Made by a program: the position numbers and the translations under genes. 64,000 nt of DNA, from NCBI RefSeq assembly GCF_019469165.1, contig NZ_CP048263.1, forward strand, positions 992,001 through 1,056,000, in the 5' to 3' direction. Source of the DNA: Gilliamella sp. ESL0443. GTDB taxonomy: Bacteria > Pseudomonadota > Gammaproteobacteria > Enterobacterales > Orbaceae. The first letter of the stretch is position 1. Each line of letters opens with the position of its first letter. Positions 10,831 to 19,857 of this stretch are shown here, piece by piece. The notes under the pieces were generated by a model. It saw only the letters and a list, made by a program, of their open reading frames with translations. It was not told the DNA's origin and made no database searches.

Positions 10831-12291
10831 TTATCCTAATCCAATGATTTTCCACCATAAAATACCAATAGTGAAAACAATAATTAAATTTACTACGCTA
10901 CAAATGAAACCGACTTTCCACCATGTTTTAACCGGTACAAAGCCTTCAGCAAACAGTAACGGGTTACGAGCATTAGCAAATTGGGTAATCGAACCAAAAT
11001 AGTTAGTACAAATAACTAATGCAAAAATGGCAATCATTTGCGGCACGCCGAGCGCTAAAGCAACCGTTAAAAATACTGGGAATAAAGCAGCAATATGCGC
11101 ATTACCACTCGCAAAGAAGTAATGGAGATAAACATAGGCTACACACAAAATAACAATGACTAAAACCCAGCTACTATCTCCTAAGTGACCTTTAACCGCA
11201 TTACCAATTGTATCGCCTAGCCACTTAGTTACGCCAAGTTTATTAACTTGTCCCGCCATCATCAGTAATGCTGCAAACCAAATTAAAGTATCCCAAGCAG
11301 CCTTTTCACCTTTGATATCATCCCAACTAAGTACACCGGTTAAAATTAAAATTGTTAAGCCGATAAATGCAGTAGTAGTTGAATCAATACCAAAGTTTTT
11401 ACCAAAAATCCACAAGCCTAACAGTAATAAAACAGTTGAACCCATAATAAGTTCTTTAAAGGTCAGAGCCCCCATTTTTTTAAGTTCTTCTGTGGCTAAT
11501 TTAGGCGCTTCTGGTGTCTTTTTAAGCTCAGGATTGGTTAAAAAGTAGATAACTAAAGGAATAACAATAAATGAGACTAAACAAGGTACGATAGCCGCCA
11601 TAAACCATTGTCCCCAGCCTAAAGTAATACCAAGTTGACTTGTTACTAATTTGGCTGCCAACAAGTTGCCGGTAAAGGCAGTTAAAAACATTGCCGATGT
11701 AATATCATTTACATGACTAATGGTTAACATTAAGAAAGTGCCAATACGATTTCTTGATTCATCTTTTGGATTTGAATTAAAATTGATCGCTAATGCTTCA
11801 GCGATTGGATAAATCACACCGCCAGCACGAGCTGTCGTACTAGGAATAGCTGGAGCTAATGCCATATCCGTTACCGACAGGCCATAGGCTAAACCTAATG
11901 TATTTCTACCTAAAAGTTTAACAAGATAATAAGCTATACGCTTACTTAACCCTGTTTTGATAAAACCACGTGCTATCATAAAAGCAATAACGATAAGCCA
12001 AATAAGGCTACTGTTTAATTCGCTTAATGAAATTTTAATCGCCTCTGTCGCTGTTGCTGCCCCTGATGGTCCTAGAACCGCAAAAACCGTTATCGCTAAT
12101 AATCCAATTGCACCAATTGGCATAATTTCAGCGACAATACAGGCAATAGTAGCAACAAAGATGATACTTGTGTGCCAACCTTCAATACTAATTCCTTCTG
12201 GCGGAGAAACAAATTGCCATAATATTGCTGAAATAACAGCAATAATTATGAGCGGTAACCATTTGACAGGTGGTTTTTTCACTGTGTTCAT
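10831..12291 (-). CDS. CitT/TtdT-type anion:dicarboxylate antiporter (DASS family)
   Basis: A 486-residue, highly hydrophobic protein, the same size as E. coli CitT and TtdT (487). It shows the family's SNDMALAPAIPSTTARAGG-like segment as VTDMALAPAIPSTTARAGG, a central LIWFAALLMMAGQVNKLG and a C-terminal FASGNAHIAALFPVF...YFGSITQFAN. These carriers exchange di- or tricarboxylates such as fumarate, tartrate or citrate for succinate. As third gene behind a fumarate reductase and its flavin transferase, a fumarate (or precursor)/succinate exchange role is a reasonable inference. The substrate cannot be read from sequence. Confidence 0.85.
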   Translation of the reverse strand: MNTVKKPPVKWLPLIIIAVISAILWQFVSPPEGISIEGWHTSIIFVATIACIVAEIMPIGAIGLLAITVFAVLGPSGAATATEAIKISLSELNSSLIWLIVIAFMIARGFIKTGLSKRIAYYLVKLLGRNTLGLAYGLSVTDMALAPAIPSTTARAGGVIYPIAEALAINFNSNPKDESRNRIGTFLMLTISHVNDITSAMFLTAFTGNLLAAKLVTSQLGITLGWGQWFMAAIVPCLVSFIVIPLVIYFLTNPELKKTPEAPKLATEELKKMGALTFKELIMGSTVLLLLGLWIFGKNFGIDSTTTAFIGLTILILTGVLSWDDIKGEKAAWDTLIWFAALLMMAGQVNKLGVTKWLGDTIGNAVKGHLGDSSWVLVIVILCVAYVYLHYFFASGNAHIAALFPVFLTVALALGVPQMIAIFALVICTNYFGSITQFANARNPLLFAEGFVPVKTWWKVGFICSVVNLIIVFTIGILWWKIIGLG

Positions 12292-12381
12292 AGTATTTTC
12301 CTTTTTAATTAAAAATGACTTAATTTAATTCATAATAAAAACGATTCAGTTTGATATAATCTTTTCGTTTCCAATAAAATG

Positions 12382-13350
12382 TTAATGTAAAACATAATGT
12401 TGGCTAATTAGCTGAAAAGCGAAATTATCAGTATTAACTAGTTCGATTGTTTTATTTTTTAAAACAAATATGGCTGATAAACTCGGATGTTCAATCAAAT
12501 ATTTACTAGCTTTTTTAACCCCTAATCCATAGAGAATAGTTGAAAATATATCTCCTTCAAGCGACGTATCTGAAATTACCGTTACACTTTCTAATTCATT
12601 ATCTAGCGGGTAACCGGTTGAAGGGTTGAATATGTGATGATAACGGTGATTATTTAAGGTAAAGTAACGCTCATAAATCCCTGATGTAACAACAGATTTA
12701 TTATTAACTTGAATAATCCCGGCCAATTGATTGTTGAGTGAAAATGGCTCTTTCAAACCTATTTGCCAATTGCCATTCCTATCTAAGGGTGATTTGCCTA
12801 AAGTTAAGACGTTACCACCTAAATTGATAATAGCTTGATGTATGTTATTTTGCTGTAGGACTACTTTAACTACATCTGCTATGTAGCCTTTGGCTATAGC
12901 ACCTAAATCAATTTCCATTCCCTTTTTTTTCAAAAAAACTGCACAAGTTTTAGGATCAAGCTCAATTTCGCTAGGATCGGTTAATAATAGTTGATCATAA
13001 ATTTGCTGTGGGGAGGGAACTTGCTGGCCTTGAAAACCGATTTTCCATAATTTGACTAAAGGACCAATAGCAAAATTGAAACAACTATTGGGCATTAAAC
13101 TGACTTTATAAGCTTGCTCAATAAGCGAAAACACAGCACGGCTAACGATAACCGGATGTTTACCCGCAGCAGCGTTAATCGACATAACTTCTGAATGACT
13201 GCGGTTAACGGTCAATTTATCTTCAAGTAATTTTATGGTGTGAAACACCCTATGAGCTACGGCTTCATTAGGCTCATAAAGCGTTAATGAAACCGTGGTA
13301 CCCATTAATACTTGAGTATATTCATGGCTTGAATTAAGCATTTTAAACAA
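12382..13350 (-). CDS. apbE: FAD:protein FMN transferase (ApbE)
   Basis: ApbE attaches FMN through a phosphoester bond to Thr or Ser of target proteins. The sequence has the N-terminal MGTTVSLTLYE, the central IDLGAIAKGYIADVV, INLGGNVLTLG, and HHIFNPSTGYPLDNELESVTV with the metal-binding region. At 322 residues it matches family length. There is no obvious signal peptide, unlike E. coli ApbE, which fits a cytosolic target. It begins 20 bases after the fumarate reductase stop, and that protein carries a flavinylation motif, so it is the likely substrate. Confidence 0.93.
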   Translation of the reverse strand: MFKMLNSSHEYTQVLMGTTVSLTLYEPNEAVAHRVFHTIKLLEDKLTVNRSHSEVMSINAAAGKHPVIVSRAVFSLIEQAYKVSLMPNSCFNFAIGPLVKLWKIGFQGQQVPSPQQIYDQLLLTDPSEIELDPKTCAVFLKKKGMEIDLGAIAKGYIADVVKVVLQQNNIHQAIINLGGNVLTLGKSPLDRNGNWQIGLKEPFSLNNQLAGIIQVNNKSVVTSGIYERYFTLNNHRYHHIFNPSTGYPLDNELESVTVISDTSLEGDIFSTILYGLGVKKASKYLIEHPSLSAIFVLKNKTIELVNTDNFAFQLISQHYVLH

Positions 13351-13370
13351 GCTTAAGTCATATTAGTCAA

Positions 13371-16142
13371 TTAATGATTAATGTAATCAGTGGCTTTTCT
13401 ACCTGCCTGCATACCAAATATAATGATATCAGCAACAGCGTTTCCACCGATACGATTGGCACCATGAACACCACCGACCACTTCGCCAGCAGCAAATACG
13501 CCTTGTATTACATGTTTATCCGTATCTAAAACTTGAGTATCGGTATTAATCGTTACCCCACCCATAGTATGATGCACACCCGGAGCAATCTTAATCGCAT
13601 AAAATGGTCCTTTGTTAATAGGATGTCGCATACCAGTTGTTCGACCAAAGTCTTCGTCACGTTTTGTTTCAGCGAACTGATTATAACGCTCAACAGTTTG
13701 AGATAAAGTATTGCTGTCAATTGAGAGTTTATCAGCAAGATCTTTAATCGTATCAGCTTGAACGACTAAATCATGTGATACATATTCTTCAACAGCTTTG
13801 TTTTCATTACGTACTTGTTGATCAAATAGAATATACGCATAATGCTCAGGTAATTTAATAATTTCTGCTGAAACTTTATCACGAGTATCTAACTCATTGA
13901 CAAAGCGTTGCCCTTTTTGGGAAACCAGTATCGCCCCACCACCACGAATTGATTCGGAAATCAAATACGAAGTTGTTTGCTCTACAGTTGGATGAATTTG
14001 AATTTCTTTCATATCCACTGTGCCTGCGCCCAGTTTTTCTAAAATCATAATTCCGGAACCGGTTGCACCTTTATGGTTAGTGGTAACAAATCCTTTTAGA
14101 TCTGGTCGATATTTTTCAACCATTTCACGATTTGCACTAAATCCACCAGTAGCAATAATAACCGCTTTGGCTTTAATCGTTTGAACGGAGCCGTCTTCTT
14201 CATTGACTTTAACTCCGACAACTTTATGATTCTCAGTTAATATTTCAGTTACATTGGTATCAAGCATAACTTCAATACCACGTCGGTTGATATTTTTTTG
14301 CAATCCACTAATTAAAAATCCGCCAACAGCAGCACCACTTGCCGGGCGATGCGTACGGTCAATGCTCATGCCACCCGTAGTTGTGATACCACTAAGTTCG
14401 ATACCATTATTATCTAACCAGTCAATGGCATCAGGAGCATTTTCAACAAAATAACGAAGTAACTCAGGATTATTTTTGTTTTTACCACCTGTTAAGGTTT
14501 CTTTATAGAACAGCTCTTTACTGTCCACAATGCCTTTAAGTTTTTGGAATTTAGTTTCGGCTGCATTCATACCAGCAGAAGCTTTATTTGTATTGCCACC
14601 AATAACCGACATTTTTTCAACCATAACTACACTTGCTCCTAAATCATGTGCTTGAATAGCGGCTGCTAGTCCAGCGCCACCACTACCAACCACCACCACA
14701 TCATAAGCTTTATCATTAGGATCACCACCCTCTGCAATGATAGCTTCTTTATTTGATTTCGCCATAGCTTTCGTTACGGCTTTTTTGAACGCTTCACATT
14801 GTGATGTCGCGCCGGAAATTGCATCGACGTGAGGACTATTAGAGTCAATAATACGATGTTTGATTTCAGAAAAGTTGTTGACCACTTCACTATCAAAATC
14901 ATTAGCATTGAGCAATTGCATGTCTTTAACAAAGTCATTACCTAATTCAACATTAATTAAGTATTCATAAGACTCATCATTAACCTTTTCTTGATAATTG
15001 CCCGGCTTGAATTTTTTTACATTAAGATTCACATCACGAATCAAGCTTTCAACTAATGAAAAGTGCCATAGTGGCTCAGGTATATTGAGTTCTTCACGTT
15101 TATCACTATTGATGAAAAGTTCAAGTTTCTCCCCTTTTTCGACTCGACTAAGCCAATCAGGGTAAGCAATACATGCCCGACCAACTGCAACCAGATCAAA
15201 GCCGTTATCCATAGCTGCTTCGACATCACTTATATTAACCACATTACCGACACCAACAACCGGAATTTTAGCTAATGTCTGTGATCGCATTGCAACATAT
15301 TTATTAATTAAAGGCGTTGGATCATTAGTTTCAACAATAGATGGTCTTAAGATCGCCCCCATAGAGAAGTGAACGTAATCAAGTCCCTTTTCAGCCAATT
15401 TTTCAAGTAAGTACATCGAATCATCAAAACGAATTCCAGGTACTTCTAATTCTTCCGGCGAAAAACGATAACCAACAATAAAATCAGGGTTGGCATATTC
15501 TTTAACCATATTATGTGTAATATCTAAAACAGCCAATGGGAATCGAGCTCGATTATCACGGCTACCACCCCATTTATCAGTTCGTTGATTTGAGTTAGGT
15601 GAGTAAAATTGTTGAATTAAGTAGGTATTAGCGCCATGAATTTCGACACCGTCAAATCCAGCTTGGATCGCTCGACGAACAGCTTGACCAAACTTATCAA
15701 TCATTTCATCAACTTCATCTGCCGTCAATTCAATTGGGGTTGCTGCGCCTGGTCGTGGTGCAGCTATCGCACTTGGCCCAACTGGCGATTGTCCACCAAT
15801 AAGTTTAGGCTCAACCATACGGCCACCATGATAAACTTGGATAACCGCTTTGGAGCCTTTCTCTTTAATGGCTTTAGCGATCTTCGCTAATCCTTCTATT
15901 TTATCATCATTATCTAAACCAATCGCACCGGGAAACGCTAACCCTTTATTGTCAACAAATCCACATTCAACAATAATAGTGCCAATTTCACCCGCTCTTG
16001 CTCGGTAATATTCAATTAAATCATGCGTAACAGAACCTTCGTAAAACCCTGAACAAGTAGTCATTGGTGCCATCATAATACGATTTTTTAGGGAAACACC
16101 ATTGGGTAAGATTACTGGTTTAAAAATATCTTCGTTTTTCAT
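13371..16142 (-). CDS. Soluble NADH:fumarate reductase-type flavoprotein (OYE + FMN-bind + FAD domains)
   Basis: A 923-residue, three-domain protein. Residues 1 to about 370 are an Old Yellow Enzyme-type NADH:flavin oxidoreductase barrel (MMAPMTTC, GFDGVEIHGAN, TDKWGGS). Residues about 380-460 are an FMN-binding domain with the flavinylation motif DAISGAT, Thr446 being the predicted FMN site. From residue 480 there is a flavocytochrome-c/FrdA-like FAD domain with GSGGAG at 486-491 and a C-terminal MGGVTINTDTQVLD. This architecture matches the cytosolic NADH:fumarate reductase described in Klebsiella pneumoniae, which uses ApbE-attached FMN. No signal peptide or heme motif is present. The likely role is NADH reoxidation with fumarate during fermentation. 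Confidence 0.88.
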   Translation of the reverse strand: MKNEDIFKPVILPNGVSLKNRIMMAPMTTCSGFYEGSVTHDLIEYYRARAGEIGTIIVECGFVDNKGLAFPGAIGLDNDDKIEGLAKIAKAIKEKGSKAVIQVYHGGRMVEPKLIGGQSPVGPSAIAAPRPGAATPIELTADEVDEMIDKFGQAVRRAIQAGFDGVEIHGANTYLIQQFYSPNSNQRTDKWGGSRDNRARFPLAVLDITHNMVKEYANPDFIVGYRFSPEELEVPGIRFDDSMYLLEKLAEKGLDYVHFSMGAILRPSIVETNDPTPLINKYVAMRSQTLAKIPVVGVGNVVNISDVEAAMDNGFDLVAVGRACIAYPDWLSRVEKGEKLELFINSDKREELNIPEPLWHFSLVESLIRDVNLNVKKFKPGNYQEKVNDESYEYLINVELGNDFVKDMQLLNANDFDSEVVNNFSEIKHRIIDSNSPHVDAISGATSQCEAFKKAVTKAMAKSNKEAIIAEGGDPNDKAYDVVVVGSGGAGLAAAIQAHDLGASVVMVEKMSVIGGNTNKASAGMNAAETKFQKLKGIVDSKELFYKETLTGGKNKNNPELLRYFVENAPDAIDWLDNNGIELSGITTTGGMSIDRTHRPASGAAVGGFLISGLQKNINRRGIEVMLDTNVTEILTENHKVVGVKVNEEDGSVQTIKAKAVIIATGGFSANREMVEKYRPDLKGFVTTNHKGATGSGIMILEKLGAGTVDMKEIQIHPTVEQTTSYLISESIRGGGAILVSQKGQRFVNELDTRDKVSAEIIKLPEHYAYILFDQQVRNENKAVEEYVSHDLVVQADTIKDLADKLSIDSNTLSQTVERYNQFAETKRDEDFGRTTGMRHPINKGPFYAIKIAPGVHHTMGGVTINTDTQVLDTDKHVIQGVFAAGEVVGGVHGANRIGGNAVADIIIFGMQAGRKATDYINH

Positions 16143-16170
16143 ATTTCATTACCTAATCATTAATATTTAA

Positions 16171-16192
16171 ATGTTAACGTGGATCATAACAT
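16171..16192. promoter_or_regulatory. Operator-like inverted repeat upstream of the fumarate reductase gene
   Basis: ATGTTA and TAACAT arms are separated by 10 bases, about 30 bases upstream of the minus-strand start codon. The spacing suits a dimeric regulator. It does not match the FNR or CRP consensus well and the factor is unknown. Confidence 0.3.
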
Positions 16193-16334
16193 CCGAAATT
16201 TTTCTTCTCCACTTACATAAGTTTCATTAGTCGGAAAATATCATTTTTTCGACAAAAATTTATTCAAATTTATTAATAATTTATAAAACAATCTATGGAT
16301 ATAACAAAAAGAATTGTCTGTTTTTTATATTATT

Positions 16335-16574
16335 TTGAAAGTGTTTGCGTACAATACTGCATAAACCTGTCTAAAAAAAAACACTATAACTATTTCATTT
16401 ACTTATATTTTTTTTAACTTCTATCACTTGTACTTTATTTTTATTCGACTAAAATGCTTACCAATTTTAGAAAAGAGAATTTGATTATGCTTGTGGTCCA
16501 TACAAATAAACCAATAATAAAATTGAATTGTCTTTTTATTTTGAATATTCATCCTCCTTTATGGAGGATTTTTT
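16335..16574 (+). promoter_or_regulatory. Leader of the dihydroorotate dehydrogenase gene: PurR-like half site and candidate UTP attenuator
   Basis: Bases 16335-16350 end in a perfect GTTTGCGT half of the PurR box; the other half is poor. A leader frame starts at 16487 behind AGAGAA. A T-rich stretch (TGTCTTTTTATTTTG, 16530-16544) is followed by an intrinsic terminator, ATCCTCC / GGAGGAT at 16551-16569 with six T. The leader frame reads straight through this terminator, the arrangement known from E. coli pyrBI. Regulation is inferred. Confidence 0.45.
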
Positions 16575-16660
16575 ATATCTATAAATTCAACCTTCCAATT
16601 TTATATCAAATTACTAAACAATACCACTTCCAGAACAGCCATAAACAGGAGACACCATGA
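16487..16660 (+). CDS. Putative 57-aa leader peptide of the pyrD-like gene
   Basis: A frame starting MLVVHTNKPIIKL runs through the attenuator hairpin and ends in TGA overlapping the next start (ATGA at 16657-16660). An upstream in-frame ATG at 16454 lacks a ribosome-binding site, so I prefer 16487 with AGAGAA 7 bases ahead. It resembles no known protein and looks like a pyrL-type leader whose translation matters more than its product. Confidence 0.4.
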   Translation: MLVVHTNKPIIKLNCLFILNIHPPLWRIFYIYKFNLPILYQITKQYHFQNSHKQETP

Positions 16661-17709
16661 AACCTTTGATCCCTTTTTATAACCCAAGTATTAGCTATGA
16701 AGATAATTATGCTAAAGGACCTTTTGGACTTTTTGCAGAATTAGATAAAGCAGAAAAAGTTTCAACTAAACCAACCAAATTCTTAAATGTTGATGTTAAT
16801 TTACCATTTGGCCAACCCGCTGGGCCTTTATTAAATGCAAATTATATTAAAGCAGCATTTGCTTATGGATTCGATTTATGTGTATATAAAACGGTAAGAA
16901 CAAAATTACACAAATGCCATCCGTTACCTAATGTTTTATCTGTTCATCCGAAAGGTAAACTTACGTGTAATTTAGACACAGTTTTAGCTGATACCAATTA
17001 TAGCCAACCTCTTTCAATCACTAATTCATTTGGGGTTCCATCATTTGCTCCAGATATATGGCAACCAGATATGGCTGATGCTGTTAAAGCTGCTGGTCCA
17101 GGACAATGTGTTATTGGTAGCTTCCAAGGAACTCAAGGTAATGGAGTGATTGAACAAGATTATGCATTAGCCGCTAAATTAGTAAGAGAAACCAATGCAC
17201 CAATTTTAGAAGCTAATTTAAGTTGCCCGAATGAAGGTGCAAGTAAATTACTTTGCTTTGATGTAGATAGAGTTGAAAGAATTGTTAAAGAAATTAAAAA
17301 TGCTGTACCTGACCGCCCTCTTATCCTGAAATTAGCTTACTTCCCAGATGATGAAAGAATCGTTTCATTATTAACTCGTATTGGAAATATAGTTGATGGG
17401 TTAAGCGCGATTAATACGTTGTCAGCAAAACCTGTTGACGCAAATGGTCATCCAGCTTTAGGTGAAAACCGAAAAGAAGGCGGTATCTGTGGCGATGCAA
17501 TTCGTTGGGCTGGCTTAGATATGGTTAGTCGACTCGATAAATATCGTAAACAAATGGATTTAAAATTTGCAATTATAGGTGTTGGTGGAGTTAGTAACAG
17601 TGAACATTATCATCAATTTATAAAAAATGGTGCTGATGCTGTAATGAGTGCAACAGGTGCGATGTGGAATCCGTTACTTGCTATTGAAATAAAAAAGAGT
17701 TTGAAATAA
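16657..17709 (+). CDS. pyrD: Class 1-like dihydroorotate dehydrogenase
   Basis: A 350-residue FMN-binding TIM-barrel protein. Visible motifs are GQPAGPLLNANY near the N-terminus, SITNSFGVPSF, the active-site loop ANLSCPNEGA (Cys in place of the Ser of class 2 enzymes), INTLSAKPVD, and the phosphate-binding IGVGGVSN and GADAVMSATGAMW. Cys in NLSCPN is the catalytic base in class 1 enzymes. Soluble class 1A members use fumarate as oxidant, interesting beside a fumarate reductase operon. No N-terminal membrane helix of the class 2 type is seen. AGGAGA precedes the ATG. Role: pyrimidine synthesis, dihydroorotate to orotate. It could be a relative with another substrate. Confidence 0.75.
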   Translation: MKPLIPFYNPSISYEDNYAKGPFGLFAELDKAEKVSTKPTKFLNVDVNLPFGQPAGPLLNANYIKAAFAYGFDLCVYKTVRTKLHKCHPLPNVLSVHPKGKLTCNLDTVLADTNYSQPLSITNSFGVPSFAPDIWQPDMADAVKAAGPGQCVIGSFQGTQGNGVIEQDYALAAKLVRETNAPILEANLSCPNEGASKLLCFDVDRVERIVKEIKNAVPDRPLILKLAYFPDDERIVSLLTRIGNIVDGLSAINTLSAKPVDANGHPALGENRKEGGICGDAIRWAGLDMVSRLDKYRKQMDLKFAIIGVGGVSNSEHYHQFIKNGADAVMSATGAMWNPLLAIEIKKSLK

Positions 17710-17753
17710 TAGTAAAAAATAATACATCGCAATAAAGAGCTAATACTTTTCTT

Positions 17754-17785
17754 ACAGGGTAACTTATTTACCCTGTTTTCTCTTA
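17754..17785 (+). terminator. Rho-independent terminator after pyrD
   Basis: ACAGGGTAA and TTACCCTGT pair around a short loop, followed by a T-rich tail. Confidence 0.85.
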
Positions 17786-17804
17786 ATTTCAACCTTTATA
17801 TTGA

Positions 17805-18167
17805 TCATTTTTTATTAAAATAATAGTAGACAAAAATGACATGAGCAAAAAACACAGTGGCTAAGATTATTCTAACATGTAAAGAATTAAAAATAATAAA
17901 AGGAATAAGTAACACAACAAACACCATTGCCAACATCTTAAATAAACTTGACCTGGTTGCCTTCTTTTCAATTAGCAATTTTTGGATATAAGTTTGATAG
18001 TAAGTAGTTTGTGTAAAATAGTTATAGAGGCGCTCTGAACTATTTAACCATAGATATGCAGTAAGTAAATAAAAAGGTACTGTAGGTAACAAAGGAATAA
18101 AAATACCAATAGTTCCTAAAGCAAAAGAAACTCCACCTAGAACAACAAATATCGATTTTTTTAGCAT
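17805..18167 (-). CDS. ybaN: YbaN-family (DUF454) inner-membrane protein
   Basis: A 120-residue membrane protein with FVVLGGVSFALGTIGIFIPLLPTVPFYLLTAYLW, the diagnostic opening of DUF454. Two further hydrophobic segments lie near the C-terminus. The family is about 125 residues and its function is unknown. It is transcribed convergently with pyrD. Confidence 0.85.
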   Translation of the reverse strand: MLKKSIFVVLGGVSFALGTIGIFIPLLPTVPFYLLTAYLWLNSSERLYNYFTQTTYYQTYIQKLLIEKKATRSSLFKMLAMVFVVLLIPFIIFNSLHVRIILATVFFAHVIFVYYYFNKK

Positions 18168-18253
18168 GTCTAAATCAATTTAATTAATATTCATAGGATA
18201 TCGAAGATAGCACAATTATAATAAACAAGGAAAGTATAAAGAAAAATAAGAAT

Positions 18254-18330
18254 TGGCGGAACGGACGGGGCTCGAACCCGCGACCCCCTGCGTGACAGGC
18301 AGGTATTCTAACCAACTGAACTACCGCTCC
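18254..18330 (-). tRNA. tRNA-Asp (GTC)
   Basis: The minus strand reads GGAGCGGTAGTTCAG at the 5' end, anticodon loop CTGTCAC with anticodon GTC, the T-arm GGGTTCGAGCC and an encoded CCA end. It is nearly identical to E. coli tRNA-Asp. It sits just downstream of dnaQ, as aspV does in E. coli. Confidence 0.98.
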
Positions 18331-18453
18331 GCTTTTTAGATACTTTAATGTGGAACATCAAAGTAGGCGTGATGTTAAAGATTATTTTTATTTTCGTCAA
18401 TAAAATTTTTAAAAATAAAGTTCAATTGAATAGAAAACAATCATTAATGTACT

Positions 18454-19185
18454 TTAATGTGCTTTCCATAATGCCCCGCCACTTTTTTTATCAATCTTTT
18501 CTAAAATTGACTCGTGAGCAGAGAGTTCAGATTCATTTGCTTTAATTATCTTTAAAGGAGTTCCATTACGTTCAATTTTCTTGACGGTATTATTTGACAT
18601 TGATAATGGATTATCTTCAGCGCTGAATGCTAACGTCGTTTGCCCCCCTGTCATTGCTAAATAAACTTCAGCTAGAATCTCAGCATCAAGTAAAGCGCCA
18701 TGCAGTGTACGATGTGAATTATCAATCTGATAACGCTCACATAGTGCATCTAGATTATTTCGCTTACCAGGGAAAAGCCGCCGAGCCATAGCTAATGTAT
18801 CAGTAACAATACAATGTTCAGCTGTTTTAAAATTTAAACCACAAAGACGAAATTCATAATCCATAAATCCGACATCGAACGATGCGTTATGAATGACTAA
18901 TTCAGCACCATCAATAAATTTTATAAAATCATGTGCTATATTTTTAAATATTGGTTTATCTTTAACAAATTCATCACTTATACCGTGAACTCTAAAGGCT
19001 TCTTCATCAATTAAACGTTCTGGATTGATATAAACATGGAAATGATTGCCAGTTAGTCGCCGATTTAATACCTCAACAGCACCAATTTCAATAATCTTAT
19101 GCCCTTCATAGTGATTATTACCGTCTTGGTTCATACCTGTTGTTTCAGTATCTAATACAATTTGACGTGTTGAATGTGTTATCAC
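18454..19185 (-). CDS. dnaQ: DNA polymerase III epsilon subunit (proofreading exonuclease)
   Basis: A 243-residue DEDDh exonuclease, like E. coli DnaQ (243). Exo I is VLDTETTGM (Asp12, Glu14 equivalents), Exo II is VIHNASFDVGFMD, and Exo III includes HRTLHGALLDAEILAEVY with the catalytic His and Asp. The C-terminal tail should bind the polymerase alpha subunit. It is divergent from rnhA, the classical arrangement with overlapping promoters in E. coli. Confidence 0.97.
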   Translation of the reverse strand: MITHSTRQIVLDTETTGMNQDGNNHYEGHKIIEIGAVEVLNRRLTGNHFHVYINPERLIDEEAFRVHGISDEFVKDKPIFKNIAHDFIKFIDGAELVIHNASFDVGFMDYEFRLCGLNFKTAEHCIVTDTLAMARRLFPGKRNNLDALCERYQIDNSHRTLHGALLDAEILAEVYLAMTGGQTTLAFSAEDNPLSMSNNTVKKIERNGTPLKIIKANESELSAHESILEKIDKKSGGALWKAH

Positions 19186-19343
19186 GTTATACTCTTCTTC
19201 TAAAATTGGGAAATTTAATAATTAATGGTATAGTCTAACACCAAAATGCGCTGATGTTGATACCTACAGTGTTTTCGCCACTAATTACATAACATCACAT
19301 TATTTAATTTTAAATTTTATTCAATAGGCAAAGTTTATTTAGT

Positions 19344-19817
19344 ATGTTAAAAAAAATTCAAATTTTCACAGATGGTTCTTGTTTGGGTAACCCTGGTCCC
19401 GGTGGATATGCCGCAATTTTAAAATATAAACAAACAGAAAAAGTATTAGCTCAAGGTTATTTTAAAACTACCAATAATCGAATGGAATTATTAGCTGCAA
19501 TTGTTGCTTTAGAGCTTCTTAAAGAACCGTGTCAAATTCAACTGTATTCTGACAGCCAATATCTACGTAATGGCATTATGAATTGGATTCATGGCTGGAA
19601 AAAAAATGGCTGGAAAACATCAAATAAACAACCTGTTAAAAATGTTGATTTGTGGCAACGTTTAGATGAAATAGCTAAATCACATACTATTGAATGGATT
19701 TGGGTTAAAGGTCATGCTGGTCATATCGAAAATGAGCGTTGTGATATTATTGCTAAAAATCAAGCCGAATCCCCAACTTTACACGATACTATTTTTGAAG
19801 CATCGTTAAAGGACTGA
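19344..19817 (+). CDS. rnhA: Ribonuclease HI
   Basis: A 157-residue enzyme that cleaves RNA in RNA:DNA hybrids. The catalytic residues are visible: Asp in [15 protein letters not shown], Glu in [10 protein letters not shown], Asp in [10 protein letters not shown], His in [14 protein letters not shown] and the final Asp in that segment. Length matches E. coli (155). Divergent from dnaQ. Confidence 0.97.
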   Translation: MLKKIQIFTDGSCLGNPGPGGYAAILKYKQTEKVLAQGYFKTTNNRMELLAAIVALELLKEPCQIQLYSDSQYLRNGIMNWIHGWKKNGWKTSNKQPVKNVDLWQRLDEIAKSHTIEWIWVKGHAGHIENERCDIIAKNQAESPTLHDTIFEASLKD

Positions 19818-19857
19818 ATACAAAAAACAGTTAGATAACTAAGAAGGTATAATAACT

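Noticed and set aside
11957..12328. Plus-strand 123-residue frame
   Set aside because: It is a shadow of the minus-strand anion transporter, produced by its hydrophobic codons.
16335..16350. Full PurR operator ahead of pyrD
   Set aside because: Only one half (GTTTGCGT) is good; about 11 of 16 positions match, so I list it only as a PurR-like half site.
16454..16486. ATG at 16454 as start of the pyrD leader frame
   Set aside because: No ribosome-binding site; the in-frame ATG at 16487 has AGAGAA at good spacing.
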